A DNA stretch of 64,000 nt from an uncultured Bacteroidales bacterium (GCA_903875045.1 CAIQUS010000060.1:69690-133689), one strand, 5' to 3'. Positions 42,923 to 52,711 are shown, counted from the first letter of the stretch. Notes: generated by a model not told the origin, from the letters alone. Made by a program: numbers and translations.

Positions 42923-44431
42923 ATGATTAAAAAAGTATTGGTTGCCAATCGGGGAGAGATAGCTGTCAGGGTGATGCGGTCGTGCCGGGAACTTGGACTG
43001 AAAACGGTGGCAGTTTTTTCCGATGCCGACCGTCAGGCAATGCATGTCCGTTATGCCGATGAAGCGTATTGCATTGGTCCGGCTCCATCGAGGGAGAGTT
43101 ATCTGAATGTTGAAGCAATCATTGCTGCCGCGAAAAAATCGGGTGTCGATGCCATTCATCCCGGATACGGTTTCCTTTCTGAAAATGCGGGCTTTTCTGA
43201 ACGTTGTAAATCGGAAGGTATCAAGTTCATTGGCCCGGATGCTTATGCTATCCGGACCATGGGGGATAAAATAACTGCCCGTCAAACCATGATTGCATCA
43301 GGGGTGCCGGTTGTACCCGGAACCAAAGAAAAGCTTTCAGATGAAACCAAAGCACTTGAGGTAGTAGGTGAAATAGGATTGCCCGTGATGATAAAAGCTT
43401 CTGCAGGTGGTGGTGGCAAGGGCATGAGACTCGTGAAACACATGGAGGAGCTGATCCCTTCCCTTCGGATGGCAAAATCAGAAGCCATGAATGCATTTGG
43501 CGATGATGCCGTATATATTGAAAAATACATTGAGTCACCACATCATATCGAATTTCAAATACTTGCAGATCAGCACGGCAATGTCGTCCACTTGTTCGAA
43601 CGCGAATGTTCCATTCAACGACGCCATCAGAAAGTGATTGAAGAAACTCCTTCGCCTCTAATGACCCCTGAATTGCGCAAAGAAATGGGAGAAAAGGCTG
43701 TGGCAGCTGCCAAAGCCGTTAATTATGAAGGTGCAGGGACCATTGAATTCATCGTCAATGATCAATTAGAATATTATTTTCTTGAAATGAATACCCGTTT
43801 ACAGGTAGAACATCCTGTAACCGAACGGGTTGTTGGCGTTGACCTGGTAAAAGAGCAGATCAACATTGCCAATGGATTACCTCTTTCCTTTAAGCAGGAA
43901 GATCTTCAGCAGCATGGACATGCCATTCAGTGCCGGATCTATGCCGAAGATCCCGATAATAACTTCATGCCCAATCCAGGCATCATCAAACACATTACAG
44001 TTCCCCTGGGGCTGGGTGTGCGATATGATGGCTATGTTTATGAAGGTTATGAGATCCCGATGCATTATGACCCAATGATCTGCAAGTTGATTACCTGGGG
44101 TGAAACCCGCATTGAGTCAATTGCCCGGATGAGGCGGGCATTGTATGAATACAAGATTACCGGTGTGAAAACCTCCATAAAATTCCTTGAACGCATCATG
44201 GATGCACCTTCATTTATTGACGGGAAGTACAACACCCATTTTATTGAGGATAACCATGACAGGTTGTTCACTACCAAATATTGCGGTACCGAATGCGAGG
44301 ACATGGCCATTATCACTGCCTTCATCGATTATCTCGATAAACTCGCCGGGGTCCAGCCTCAGAAATACACAGAAGAATTAGGCTCAAACTGGAAAGATTT
44401 TGGACGGAAACGAAATGTTTTACGATTATAA
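42923..44431 (+). CDS. accC: biotin carboxylase subunit of acyl-CoA carboxylase
   Basis: 502 residues, the size of stand-alone AccC/PccA biotin carboxylases. It has the N-terminal VLVANRGEIAVRVMRSCRELG, the ATP-grasp glycine loop SAGGGGKGMRLV, the HIEFQILAD and ECSIQRRHQKVIEE segments, and the active-site EMNTRLQVEHPVTE. It charges biotin on the carrier with CO2 using ATP. The next gene is a biotin carrier 9 bp downstream, and the carboxyltransferase follows. Together they look like a propionyl/acetyl-CoA carboxylase in the cytoplasm. Confidence 0.95.
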   Translation: MIKKVLVANRGEIAVRVMRSCRELGLKTVAVFSDADRQAMHVRYADEAYCIGPAPSRESYLNVEAIIAAAKKSGVDAIHPGYGFLSENAGFSERCKSEGIKFIGPDAYAIRTMGDKITARQTMIASGVPVVPGTKEKLSDETKALEVVGEIGLPVMIKASAGGGGKGMRLVKHMEELIPSLRMAKSEAMNAFGDDAVYIEKYIESPHHIEFQILADQHGNVVHLFERECSIQRRHQKVIEETPSPLMTPELRKEMGEKAVAAAKAVNYEGAGTIEFIVNDQLEYYFLEMNTRLQVEHPVTERVVGVDLVKEQINIANGLPLSFKQEDLQQHGHAIQCRIYAEDPDNNFMPNPGIIKHITVPLGLGVRYDGYVYEGYEIPMHYDPMICKLITWGETRIESIARMRRALYEYKITGVKTSIKFLERIMDAPSFIDGKYNTHFIEDNHDRLFTTKYCGTECEDMAIITAFIDYLDKLAGVQPQKYTEELGSNWKDFGRKRNVLRL

Positions 44432-44440
44432 CTGATCCAC

Positions 44441-44962
44441 ATGGCATACGAAATAAGTATCGGACATCGCACGGCGAAGATTGATCTGTTGAACAGGGTT
44501 GGCAACAACGCCCTGATCAAGGTTGATGACCTTAAATATGACCTCGACATTGTGGAGGTTGAAAATGGTGTATACTCCATTCTTTATAACGGACATTCCT
44601 ATAACGTCGAACTTATTGAAGGAGAAAATAGTAAAAAATATATTGTTAACACCTTTGCAAAAACATTCAATGTTGAAGTGATCGATGCAGAGTCGAAATA
44701 CATCAGCAATCGAAACAAGGGCATGGAGGTGGAAGGATCAAACCAGATCGTATCCCCGATGCCGGGAAAAATTGTGAAAATTCCGGTAAAAGTTGGCGAT
44801 ATGGTTGTTTCAGGTCAGACACTTATTGTGGTTGAGGCTATGAAGATGCAAAGTGAGTTTAAAGTCACCGGAGATAAAATTGTTCAGGCAATTCTTGTGA
44901 AAGAAGGTGATACGGTTGACTCACATCAGATCATGATCAAATTGGAGAATGTGGTAATGTGA
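44441..44962 (+). CDS. accB: biotin carboxyl carrier protein subunit
   Basis: 173 residues. The biotin-attachment motif is VVEAMKMQSE with Lys135, in a lipoyl-like domain (about 103-172). The first about 95 residues form a strand-rich domain (VEVENGVYSILYNGHSYNVELIEGE) that resembles the carrier-holoenzyme linker seen in acyl-CoA carboxylases. Starts 9 bp after accC. The last residues (VVM) fall into the GATGATGT-type repeat that follows. Confidence 0.93.
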   Translation: MAYEISIGHRTAKIDLLNRVGNNALIKVDDLKYDLDIVEVENGVYSILYNGHSYNVELIEGENSKKYIVNTFAKTFNVEVIDAESKYISNRNKGMEVEGSNQIVSPMPGKIVKIPVKVGDMVVSGQTLIVVEAMKMQSEFKVTGDKIVQAILVKEGDTVDSHQIMIKLENVVM

Positions 44963-45007
44963 AGATGTGATGATGTGATAATGTGATGATGTGGTGATGT
45001 GATGATT
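44950..45007. repeat. octamer tandem array (GATGATGT-type)
   Basis: Copies of GATGATGT, GATAATGT and GGTGATGT begin inside the last codons of accB and run through the gap. Same unit as at 13698-13802. Confidence 0.88.
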
Positions 45008-45010
45008 TTT

Positions 45011-45105
45011 CACCAGTTCACCAGTTTACCAGTTTACCAGTTTACCAGTTTACCAGTTTACCAGTTTACCAGTTCACCAGTTTACCAATTCACCAATTCA
45101 CCATT
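45011..45105. repeat. octamer tandem array (CCAGTTTA units)
   Basis: About eleven copies of CCAGTTTA, with CCAGTTCA and CCAATTCA variants, ending 24 bp before the carboxyltransferase start. Confidence 0.94.
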
Positions 45106-45129
45106 TGTACACATCAATTTTTTTAAAAT

Positions 45130-46668
45130 ATGCAAACCATAGAAGAACGTTATCAGTTTTTCGAAGAAAAGAATCGTAAAGCTGAATTGGGTGGCGGGGC
45201 AGAAAAGATCGCCAAAATTCATAAAAATGGCAGATTGACTGCGCGTGAGCGTATACTGACCCTTCTGGACGTCAACTCGTTTGTTGAAATGGATAAATTA
45301 GTGATGCATCGTTGTCACGATTTCAGCATGGGGCATAACAAGGTCCCCGGCGATGGCATGGTAACCGGATATGGGAAAATCGATGGTCGTCTGACATTTG
45401 TTTTTGCACAGGATTTTACTGTTTTCGGAGGTACGATGAGCCGTGCAAATGCCGACAAGGTGGTTAAGCTCATGGATATGGCCCTGCGAATGGGTGCGCC
45501 TGTGATCGGGCTCAACGACTCAGGAGGTGCCCGGATTCAGGAGGGCGTTGAGAGTTTAGCCGGTTATGCCGATATTTTCTACCGCAATGTGATGGCTTCC
45601 GGGGTAATCCCGCAAATTTCTGCCATCATGGGGCCTTGTGCCGGCGGTGCTGTTTATTCTCCGGCCATGACCGATTTTATCTTCATGGTGAAGGAGTCAA
45701 GCTACATGTTTGTAACCGGTCCTGAGGTGATTAAAACAGTTACCCACGAAGAGGTTACGATGGAAGAGCTGGGTGGTGCAATGTCGCACAACACAAAAAG
45801 CGGTGTTGCCCATTTTGCAGGAGAAAATGATGAGCAGGTGGTGTTGATGATTCGCGAGCTGATGAGTTTCCTGCCTTCCAACAATATGGAAGATCCTCCT
45901 GCTCAGCCCTGTACCGATGATGTGATGCGACAGGATGAAAAACTTCAGACGGTGGTGCCTGCCGATCCCAACAAACCGTATGATATGAAGGATATCATTA
46001 CAACTGTCGTTGATAACAACAACTTTTTCGAGGTGATGCCCTATTATGCGCAAAACATCCTCATCGGGTTTGCCCGCATGGGAGGAAAACCTATCGGAAT
46101 CGTTGCCAATCAGCCCGCTTTTCTTGCAGGTGTGCTCGACATAAATTCTTCCATTAAAGCGGCACGGTTTGTCAGGTTCTGCGATTGTTTCAATATCCCG
46201 ATCATCACCCTGGTAGATGTTCCGGGGTTCCTGCCTGGTACCAACCAGGAGTTTGGTGGTATCATCAAACATGGTGCAAAATTACTTTATGCTTTTTCTG
46301 AGGCTACCGTGCCAAAAATCACCCTGATCACCAGGAAAGCCTATGGCGGTGCCTACGATGTAATGTCGAGCAAACATATTGGCGCAGATGTGAACTATGC
46401 TTACCCGACTGCCGAAATTGCGGTGATGGGGCCCGAAGGTGCCGTGAACATTATTCATAAAGGCAAACTTAATGAGGCCGATCGGATTGATGCCGTTGAC
46501 CATTACCGCCAAACGTTTGCCAATCCGTATAAGGCAGCTGAACTTGGATATGTTGACGAAATCATCCTGCCTCGTCAAACACGAACAAAACTTATCCAGG
46601 CCTTGGAACTAACTCAGAACAAGAGCAAAACAAATCCACCGAAGAAACATGGGAATATACCCCTGTAG
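45130..46668 (+). CDS. acyl-CoA carboxylase carboxyltransferase (propionyl/methylmalonyl-CoA type)
   Basis: 512 residues, typical of PccB/MmdA carboxyltransferase subunits. The N-half has [28 protein letters not shown] and [14 protein letters not shown]; the acyl-CoA loop [16 protein letters not shown] and the C-half [25 protein letters not shown] with [15 protein letters not shown] are family hallmarks. It transfers CO2 from carboxybiotin to an acyl-CoA, most likely propionyl-CoA. An octamer array separates it from accB by 167 bp, so transcription may run through the repeats. Confidence 0.94.
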   Translation: MQTIEERYQFFEEKNRKAELGGGAEKIAKIHKNGRLTARERILTLLDVNSFVEMDKLVMHRCHDFSMGHNKVPGDGMVTGYGKIDGRLTFVFAQDFTVFGGTMSRANADKVVKLMDMALRMGAPVIGLNDSGGARIQEGVESLAGYADIFYRNVMASGVIPQISAIMGPCAGGAVYSPAMTDFIFMVKESSYMFVTGPEVIKTVTHEEVTMEELGGAMSHNTKSGVAHFAGENDEQVVLMIRELMSFLPSNNMEDPPAQPCTDDVMRQDEKLQTVVPADPNKPYDMKDIITTVVDNNNFFEVMPYYAQNILIGFARMGGKPIGIVANQPAFLAGVLDINSSIKAARFVRFCDCFNIPIITLVDVPGFLPGTNQEFGGIIKHGAKLLYAFSEATVPKITLITRKAYGGAYDVMSSKHIGADVNYAYPTAEIAVMGPEGAVNIIHKGKLNEADRIDAVDHYRQTFANPYKAAELGYVDEIILPRQTRTKLIQALELTQNKSKTNPPKKHGNIPL

Positions 46669-46671
46669 AAA

Positions 46672-46790
46672 TTACGATTGAAGATTTACGATTTACGATT
46701 TACGGAAACTAAGCATTTTTCAATCGTAAATCCCAAATCGTAAATCCCAAATCGTAAATCCCAAATCGTAAATCGTAAATCGTAAATCGT
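46672..46790. repeat. inverted heptamer arrays between convergent genes
   Basis: ATTTACG units (46672-46705) face CGTAAAT / CCCAAAT units (46722-46790) across a 16-bp spacer, between two convergent genes. The transcript could fold into a long hairpin and serve as a two-way terminator. Confidence 0.93.
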
Positions 46791-47134
46791 TACTGGGGTG
46801 ACCCGTTTGCAATCCAGCACGAAAGTAAATGTATCTGGCTATCTGTTAACCGGTCAGCATTTCTTGGCATTTTTTCGTAAAATGGCTTGTGCTGTATTGA
46901 ACCCATAAAACTTTTTTTTGTACTTGCGGATGAAGCACCTTCATAAGTAGAGAGGTCGAAACTTTCTCCATTACCTGCATGGCAATCTGAGCGTGCACAG
47001 CAAACATCCAGGATCGGTTTGATGTTTTGTGTGTAAGTTGGGGTCACCCCGGTGCAATCGTATTCAACTACATGCTTACAACTGCTTGCAATGTACAGGA
47101 GAATTATGGAAAGGAGAAAACCGGTGATTTTCAT
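46790..47134 (-). CDS. cytochrome-c-like lipoprotein with CX4CH motif
   Basis: 114 residues from the ATG at 47134 (the open frame extends upstream to 47323 but lacks a sensible N-terminus). Lipobox IASSC gives Cys19. The heme-binding pattern is C46-ARSD-C51-H52, a CX4CH variant of CxxCH, preceded by the family's TQNIKPILDVC. A possible distal ligand is Met89 (EKMPRN), and the C-terminus has the usual LTDSQIHLLSCWIANG. Expected role: electron transfer at the periplasmic face or outer membrane. Heme loading is inferred. Confidence 0.75.
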   Translation of the reverse strand: MKITGFLLSIILLYIASSCKHVVEYDCTGVTPTYTQNIKPILDVCCARSDCHAGNGESFDLSTYEGASSASTKKSFMGSIQHKPFYEKMPRNADRLTDSQIHLLSCWIANGSPQ

Positions 47135-47216
47135 GAATAAAGAATTAGAAACAGTCATGTGTTTGGAGGTGCTAAAGTAATTATAAATTCCGGATAAAGG
47201 AGCAATTGAATTTTCG

Positions 47217-47224
47217 TAACTTTG
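47217..47224 (+). promoter_or_regulatory. -7 promoter box (TAACTTTG)
   Basis: Consensus -7 box 70 bp before the ATG of the papain-like protein at 47295. Confidence 0.5.
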
Positions 47225-47294
47225 CTTTTGGCGTGAACCAATTGTTTTCACACGGAGGTTGTGGACTGACAATTTTCCAACACCATGTAAAGAT

Positions 47295-50200
47295 ATGAAA
47301 ATTTTTAAAATAACCATTCTCATTGCCTTTCTGACATTACAGATTCCGGGAATGCTGTCCGGGCAGGAAATCCGCTCACGAATGATGATACCGGTTTACC
47401 CGAAGGATGCCAGAATGCACGATTCAATTCTTGCGATGAAAGTTCCTTTGCTGGAACTTCCTGAACCATATCATCACCGTTGGATCCCTGCTGTTACAGA
47501 TAACTCAAAAAACAACTACTGGCCCGGAATTCAGGACCAATATTTGTTTTACAGTTGTCAGCAATATTGCGGTGTAGCTTATGTATTTGGGTATGAAATT
47601 AACCGGTTGCGCAATAAAACCGGCTGGTACTGGGAAAATGGCTATCCGACACACTATACGTGGAACTTTATGAACCAGGGTGAAAGGTATGTCGGGGTAA
47701 ATTTCCTGCAGAGTTTTGAGTCCATCAAACAGCAGGGACATCCTACCTCCGATGATTACGGGTTCGATACTGCGACCTCGGTTTTGGGCTGGATGAGCGG
47801 GTATGATAAATATTACCGGGGAATGTTCAACCACCTGAAACAGGTTAATGCAATACAGGTCAACAGTGCTGAAGGGATCAACACATTGAGAAATTATCTT
47901 TACGACCATCTCGATGGTTCCTCTACCGGGGGCATTGCCTGTTTTACAACTAGCAGCGGTACACTGTATAATATGCCGATCTTACCCGCCGGAACGCCGG
48001 AAGCAGGGAAAACTGCTATTTATGCGTGGCAGTCGGATCCTGTGCACGGGATGGCGGTGGTTGGTTATAACGATTCGATCAGACTGGATGTCAATCATGA
48101 TGGTAAATATACGAATAGCCTGGATATCACCGGGGATGGGATTGTCGATGCACGCGACTGGGAGATCGGCGGATTCAAAATAGCCAATTCGTATGGATAC
48201 TGGTGGGCCGACACAGGTTATATATATGCTTTGTACCGGTCATTTGCCCTGGATTATGGTGATGGCGGGGTCTGGAACAACCGCGTTTATGTTGTCCAGG
48301 CAGATACAGCGTATAACCCACTCCTCACGGTCAAAGTAAACCTGAATTATAATGTTCGTAACAAGATAAGGGTTCTGGCTGGAGTGTCGAGTGACACTTT
48401 GCATCAGATTCCGGAACATGTTATTGATTTTCCGATATTTAACTTCCAGGGAGGAGAACATACCATGCAAGGTGTTGATGAAATCCCTGAATCGAAATCC
48501 ATTGAATTCGGACTCGATGTTACCGAATTGCTCAATTTTGTGCCCTCCGGGAAACCGGCACGCTTTTTTCTGATGGTGGAAGAAAGGGATCCCGATCACC
48601 TCGGCCTGGGGAAAATTGAACATGTGTCTTTTATCAGGCATCAGAGTGGCCCTTTTGAATTTCCTGTGAATGTAACAGATGTGGATATTAAAGATAACAC
48701 AACCACGCTGGTTTCAGTAGTCGCAGCCATCGATAAACCGAATGTACACATTACTACCACCAGTCTTCCTGGCTATACAGGTCCACAACCTGTTCAGGTT
48801 CAATTGGAGGCTTCAGGAGGGATGCCCCCTTATGATTGGTCGTTCGTGGATGAATATGTTACGAAACCATCTGTTACACCTGAACCTCTCATCGCAGGAA
48901 CATCTATTCAGGTTCACGATGAAACCAAATCGTTTGCCCCGGTCGCTTTGCCTTTCAGCTTTCCATTCTATGGTAAGCGTTATGATTCGATTTATGTGAA
49001 TTATTTTGGCTTCATCGCCTTTGAACCACAGAATCTGCCTGCTCCCTATATCACTGATGAAATGAGCATGCTCAGGATGTTTCCGTTAATTGTGCCCTCT
49101 TTTTCGCAACAATATACCTATCAGGCCAATAAAAATGACGGCATCTGGTTTCAGGCGGAGGCCAGCCATGCAATTATCCGATGGAAAACATCTGTTTCCA
49201 GGTATGTGACTACTTCGACCAACGATTTTGCAGTGATCCTGTATCCCGATGGCCGCTTTGAATTTTGCTTCGGAACAATGGACAATCAGGGTTTTGTTCA
49301 TTCCTTCTACAATGGTATTTCAAAAGGAGATGATTTGAATTATGAAATTCAGCATCAATGGAATGCCAACGAAATTTCCGGGAAGGGATGGATATATGAT
49401 CCTCCTGTAAAACCTGAAGGATTCAGCCTGAGCCCCTCAGGTTTATTGTCCGTTTACCAGGCTGATTCCTCGGTCATTTACGGACTGAACGTCCGGGCAT
49501 CTGATGCGGGGAAAATTTCGGCTTCAAAAGTGCTGATGCTTTCAAACGGACTGGGAATTGTTGAGGAACTTTTATGCGGTGCAGACGCCAGGCTGAAATC
49601 GGGTCAGCAGGCATCCCTGAAGTTATTGCTGACGAACAATGGCTCCCTGCCAATTCAAAATCTGACGATAAAAATTCGGGCTTCAGATTCCCTTGTTGAG
49701 TTTACAGACAGCACGTATACCCTTCCGCTCATTAATCCAGGACAGTCGCTGACCATCCCCACAGCGTTCTCATTCAAACTTCGCCATCCTTTACCAAACG
49801 ATTTTCCTGTTGTGATGAGTTTGTTTGCCCAATCTGCAAACAGATCATGGAAAAAGGAGCTGCTCTTTCCGGTGGCCGCACCCGAAATTATCATTGAATC
49901 CACCAGTGTCAAAGATGGGTACAATAACCGGCTGGATCCGGGGGAGGTGGCAGAATTATTGGTGACTATCACTAATTCCGGGGCACTCACGGCCCGGAAC
50001 CTGCAGCTGAACCTCGTTTCAACCAGCCAGGATATCAGCATCCTGTCAACGCCACTGATACCAATTGATCATTTTGACGTATCATCATCAAAAGATTTTC
50101 TTTTTCAGATCAAGGCCTCCCGTTACGCACCACCAGGTAGCGATGCCGCCATGCAGATTAAACTGAATGATTCAACCGGAGTGCTCCAAACCCTTGACTT

Positions 50201-51362
50201 CAACCTGCAGATTGGAACAAAAGCTGTTGCCCTGGTCAATCTTGCCACACAACAGGCTTCAGCACTGGCCATGATGAGAGCATTTGACAGCCTGAATGTC
50301 GGCTATGACTATATTACTTCATTGCCATTTGATTATGGCCGGTATACCAGTGTTTTTTTAATCCTTGGAACATCTGCTTCAGGCGCCTATGTTTTGACTG
50401 AAAATGAATGCGTGTCATTGGCTTCATATCTGGAACTAGGCGGAAAACTATATATGGAAGCCTATTATTCATGGTATTATCACGGCAATTCAGTTTTACA
50501 TCCTTTGTTTCAGTACACTTCCAAAAAAGTCCCGGTTTACTATTACCCTGATGTGAAGGGCATTCAGGGAACTTTTACCGAATCGATGTCATATATTTAT
50601 ACGGCTCCCGTCAGCTATGCAATTTTTGCCCTGGAGCCAGTTGCGCCTGCTTTTTCCACCATGGTTAATTTAGATAACCCTGGAAAAAACCTTGAAATTG
50701 TGTATGATGGCAGCAATTATAAAACCATCGCTTCCATGCTTGATTTCAGTGCGTTGAGTCCGGGATCGCCTGGTGCCGGCCAAAAGATTCTCATGCAGCG
50801 TTACCTGGAATTTTTTAACCTCAACATCGATGGGCCTTTCCCACTTTTTCATGCCGCTACAACTTCTGTCTGCCGACATCAAACAGTGACTTTTACCGAT
50901 GATTCCTACGACAACATCGTTTCCAGAAGCTGGGAGTTTCAGGGAGGGACACCAGCAGTAAGCAGTGAAGAAAATCCTGTGGTGACCTATGATGGGGCCG
51001 GCCAATTCGATGTGAAGCTGACCATATCAGACGGATCTTCCACAAGGACCATTGTGAAATCAAAATACATTGGTGTTGATCATTGTGAAGGCACACCGGA
51101 AGATGAGGTCGCATCACCCTTGTTCAGCCTTTACCCGAATCCGGCAAATGAATATGTTACCATCGAATTCAGGCATAAAATGAGCGGGAGTTGTAAAATT
51201 ACCATGTATGATCTCACCGGCTGCATCGTCAGGGAATCACAAATGTTCATTCCTGCTCAGAACCGCATCCTCCTCACCCTGTCTGGTGTTGCCAAAGGGT
51301 TCTATTTTTTAACAGTACAGGTTGGAGAATTGGTCTCGACGGTGAAGGTGGTTAAAAACTGA
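47295..51362 (+). CDS. large papain-like (C1) cysteine peptidase, T9SS cargo
   Basis: 1355 residues from the ATG at 47295. Signal peptide about 1-22 (LSGQ). The N-terminal 320 residues look like a divergent papain fold: probable nucleophile C92 (QQYCGVAYVFG, with C88 nearby), H251 (DPVHGMAVVGYND) and N298 (KIANSYGYWW). Between H and N sits an insert with two calcium-loop-like segments (DVNHDGKYTNSLDITGDGIVD in part), like dockerin or EF-hand loops. Then come Ig-like and CARDB-like modules, a PKD domain (SVCRHQTVTFTDDSYDN) and a T9SS domain (LYPNPANEYV ... VKVVKN). Likely a surface protease. Confidence 0.85.
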   Translation: MKIFKITILIAFLTLQIPGMLSGQEIRSRMMIPVYPKDARMHDSILAMKVPLLELPEPYHHRWIPAVTDNSKNNYWPGIQDQYLFYSCQQYCGVAYVFGYEINRLRNKTGWYWENGYPTHYTWNFMNQGERYVGVNFLQSFESIKQQGHPTSDDYGFDTATSVLGWMSGYDKYYRGMFNHLKQVNAIQVNSAEGINTLRNYLYDHLDGSSTGGIACFTTSSGTLYNMPILPAGTPEAGKTAIYAWQSDPVHGMAVVGYNDSIRLDVNHDGKYTNSLDITGDGIVDARDWEIGGFKIANSYGYWWADTGYIYALYRSFALDYGDGGVWNNRVYVVQADTAYNPLLTVKVNLNYNVRNKIRVLAGVSSDTLHQIPEHVIDFPIFNFQGGEHTMQGVDEIPESKSIEFGLDVTELLNFVPSGKPARFFLMVEERDPDHLGLGKIEHVSFIRHQSGPFEFPVNVTDVDIKDNTTTLVSVVAAIDKPNVHITTTSLPGYTGPQPVQVQLEASGGMPPYDWSFVDEYVTKPSVTPEPLIAGTSIQVHDETKSFAPVALPFSFPFYGKRYDSIYVNYFGFIAFEPQNLPAPYITDEMSMLRMFPLIVPSFSQQYTYQANKNDGIWFQAEASHAIIRWKTSVSRYVTTSTNDFAVILYPDGRFEFCFGTMDNQGFVHSFYNGISKGDDLNYEIQHQWNANEISGKGWIYDPPVKPEGFSLSPSGLLSVYQADSSVIYGLNVRASDAGKISASKVLMLSNGLGIVEELLCGADARLKSGQQASLKLLLTNNGSLPIQNLTIKIRASDSLVEFTDSTYTLPLINPGQSLTIPTAFSFKLRHPLPNDFPVVMSLFAQSANRSWKKELLFPVAAPEIIIESTSVKDGYNNRLDPGEVAELLVTITNSGALTARNLQLNLVSTSQDISILSTPLIPIDHFDVSSSKDFLFQIKASRYAPPGSDAAMQIKLNDSTGVLQTLDFNLQIGTKAVALVNLATQQASALAMMRAFDSLNVGYDYITSLPFDYGRYTSVFLILGTSASGAYVLTENECVSLASYLELGGKLYMEAYYSWYYHGNSVLHPLFQYTSKKVPVYYYPDVKGIQGTFTESMSYIYTAPVSYAIFALEPVAPAFSTMVNLDNPGKNLEIVYDGSNYKTIASMLDFSALSPGSPGAGQKILMQRYLEFFNLNIDGPFPLFHAATTSVCRHQTVTFTDDSYDNIVSRSWEFQGGTPAVSSEENPVVTYDGAGQFDVKLTISDGSSTRTIVKSKYIGVDHCEGTPEDEVASPLFSLYPNPANEYVTIEFRHKMSGSCKITMYDLTGCIVRESQMFIPAQNRILLTLSGVAKGFYFLTVQVGELVSTVKVVKN

Positions 51363-51365
51363 CGA

Positions 51366-52109
51366 TTATTTTTTTGAAGAAGATTTCAATTTTTTCCCGA
51401 TGGCAGGATAAAAGTTGAAACTTGGTTCTTCAAGCGCCAAAACAGGTTCGATGTTCATGACTGGTTGCTTTTCCGCTTGACTATGGTGGGCGTAGGTTGA
51501 CCAATCAATATTATACTCTTCTGCCTGATCTCCAAATACATCCCATCCTTGTCGCTTGCCGCGTGCAAAAATCTCGAGAAATGGAGCAGGGCTACAGCGC
51601 TCTATCAAATCGTACAGTTCATCGGGTTTACGAGAATGTTCCTGCTTTTGAGTCCTGATAATGTTTACCTGACTTCTGCCTGGATCGAGTGTTCTCATAC
51701 TTCCACGGATACCAAACAACACTAGCTCAGTTGTATTTCTAAAGTAAAACCCCACGCCACGTCCATCCGGACCACCATCTTTCCTCACCTTATGCCAAAT
51801 AATATTTGATTTGTAGGTGAACCCCCATGCTTTCATGACCTCTAATCCGTCTGGTAAAAGTGCATTAGGAACCCACAAGTACAAATGACTTTTATTTCCA
51901 GCGACAGATTGAACAGGAATTTGTTTTATTTCCTCCAGTGATAATGTATCATATCTAGATAATCGCTTATGTTCCGGTGCTACCTTGCCTGTTCGATTGA
52001 GAAATCGCCAGGGAGGGTCAGCTAATATGGCAGCATACCCCTTATTCGGAACATGCTCCAGGAAATTCATTGCAACCGGATTAGTATTTGCTTTAGCAAT
52101 TTTCATCAA
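51366..52109 (-). CDS. MT-A70-family adenine-N6 DNA methyltransferase (R-M partner)
   Basis: 247 residues. The catalytic motif is ADPPW at 30-34, and the protein follows the MT-A70/IME4-like layout with SHLYLWVPNALLPDGLEVMKAWGF and a basic RTQKQEHSRKPDE segment. It methylates adenine N6. It overlaps the end of the BglII-like nuclease gene by 17 bp on the same strand, so the two form an R-M operon and the methylase should protect the nuclease's site. Stand-alone phage copies exist, but no phage gene is near. The C-terminal tail is lysine/serine-rich. Confidence 0.9.
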   Translation of the reverse strand: MMKIAKANTNPVAMNFLEHVPNKGYAAILADPPWRFLNRTGKVAPEHKRLSRYDTLSLEEIKQIPVQSVAGNKSHLYLWVPNALLPDGLEVMKAWGFTYKSNIIWHKVRKDGGPDGRGVGFYFRNTTELVLFGIRGSMRTLDPGRSQVNIIRTQKQEHSRKPDELYDLIERCSPAPFLEIFARGKRQGWDVFGDQAEEYNIDWSTYAHHSQAEKQPVMNIEPVLALEEPSFNFYPAIGKKLKSSSKK

Positions 52110-52683
52110 TCAAATTCTTTTTAATACCAAAAACTAATAACGGACACCCTCCACCACCGCCGCCTTCGATCCTGGGCAATAGTTTTGATATATGAGTAGT
52201 TGAATTACCGAAAGAACCGCCCCTTCCAATTTCATTGAAAACGTGCTGCAGGTTATCACACCGGGTGATGATAATTCCAACACTTATTGCCCTGAGGTCA
52301 AATAAAAGACGGAAGTTGTTTAAATCTCGATCAAAAAAAGGATCTTTATTATTCCATTCAATTTCAAGGGCAATATGGTTTCTATAACAATCAACTTTAT
52401 GGGTTGGGGATTCCATCAAATCTTCATCCACCATGACTGCTGTATCAAACTCTTTTTCAATCCAATTTCTGTCATATAAAAAAGAATCGATTGAAGAAGA
52501 AACCTGGGATTTACTACCTCCTCCGGCAACGATCCAACTTTTTTTAATTCTGAAGGTTAACAGCAATTCAAGAAGATCATTCCATTCGTTTGGGAAATCA
52601 TATCTAAGGATTGCGCAGGCGTGCTTCCATTCATGAACTTCATAATTTGACAAAATGTACTCAGGTAAAAATTCTGTTCCCAT
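52093..52683 (-). CDS. BglII/BstYI-family type II restriction endonuclease
   Basis: 196 residues, close to BglII (223) and BstYI (203). The catalytic spacing of that family, as I recall it for BglII (D84, E93, Q95), is D-x8-E-x-Q. Here it reads D98 (KVDCYRNH), E107 and E109 (ALEIEWNNK), with Glu in the Gln position. The flanking FFDRDLNNFRLLFDLRAISVGIIITR is a typical family stretch. It would cut a GATC-containing site (AGATCT or RGATCY), but specificity is inferred. A run of Gly and Cys precedes the basic C-terminus. The promoter is at 52712-52719. Confidence 0.85.
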   Translation of the reverse strand: MGTEFLPEYILSNYEVHEWKHACAILRYDFPNEWNDLLELLLTFRIKKSWIVAGGGSKSQVSSSIDSFLYDRNWIEKEFDTAVMVDEDLMESPTHKVDCYRNHIALEIEWNNKDPFFDRDLNNFRLLFDLRAISVGIIITRCDNLQHVFNEIGRGGSFGNSTTHISKLLPRIEGGGGGGCPLLVFGIKKNLIDENC

Positions 52684-52711
52684 TGTGATTTAGAAAATTC
52701 ATAGGTTTGAG

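Noticed and set aside
45011-45105. CRISPR-like regular repeats
   Set aside because: Units are 8 bp in direct tandem with no spacers, and no Cas gene is present, so it is a minisatellite-type array.
51366-52683. Prophage remnant around the MT-A70 methylase
   Set aside because: The flanking gene is a restriction nuclease and no integrase, capsid, terminase or tail gene is seen.
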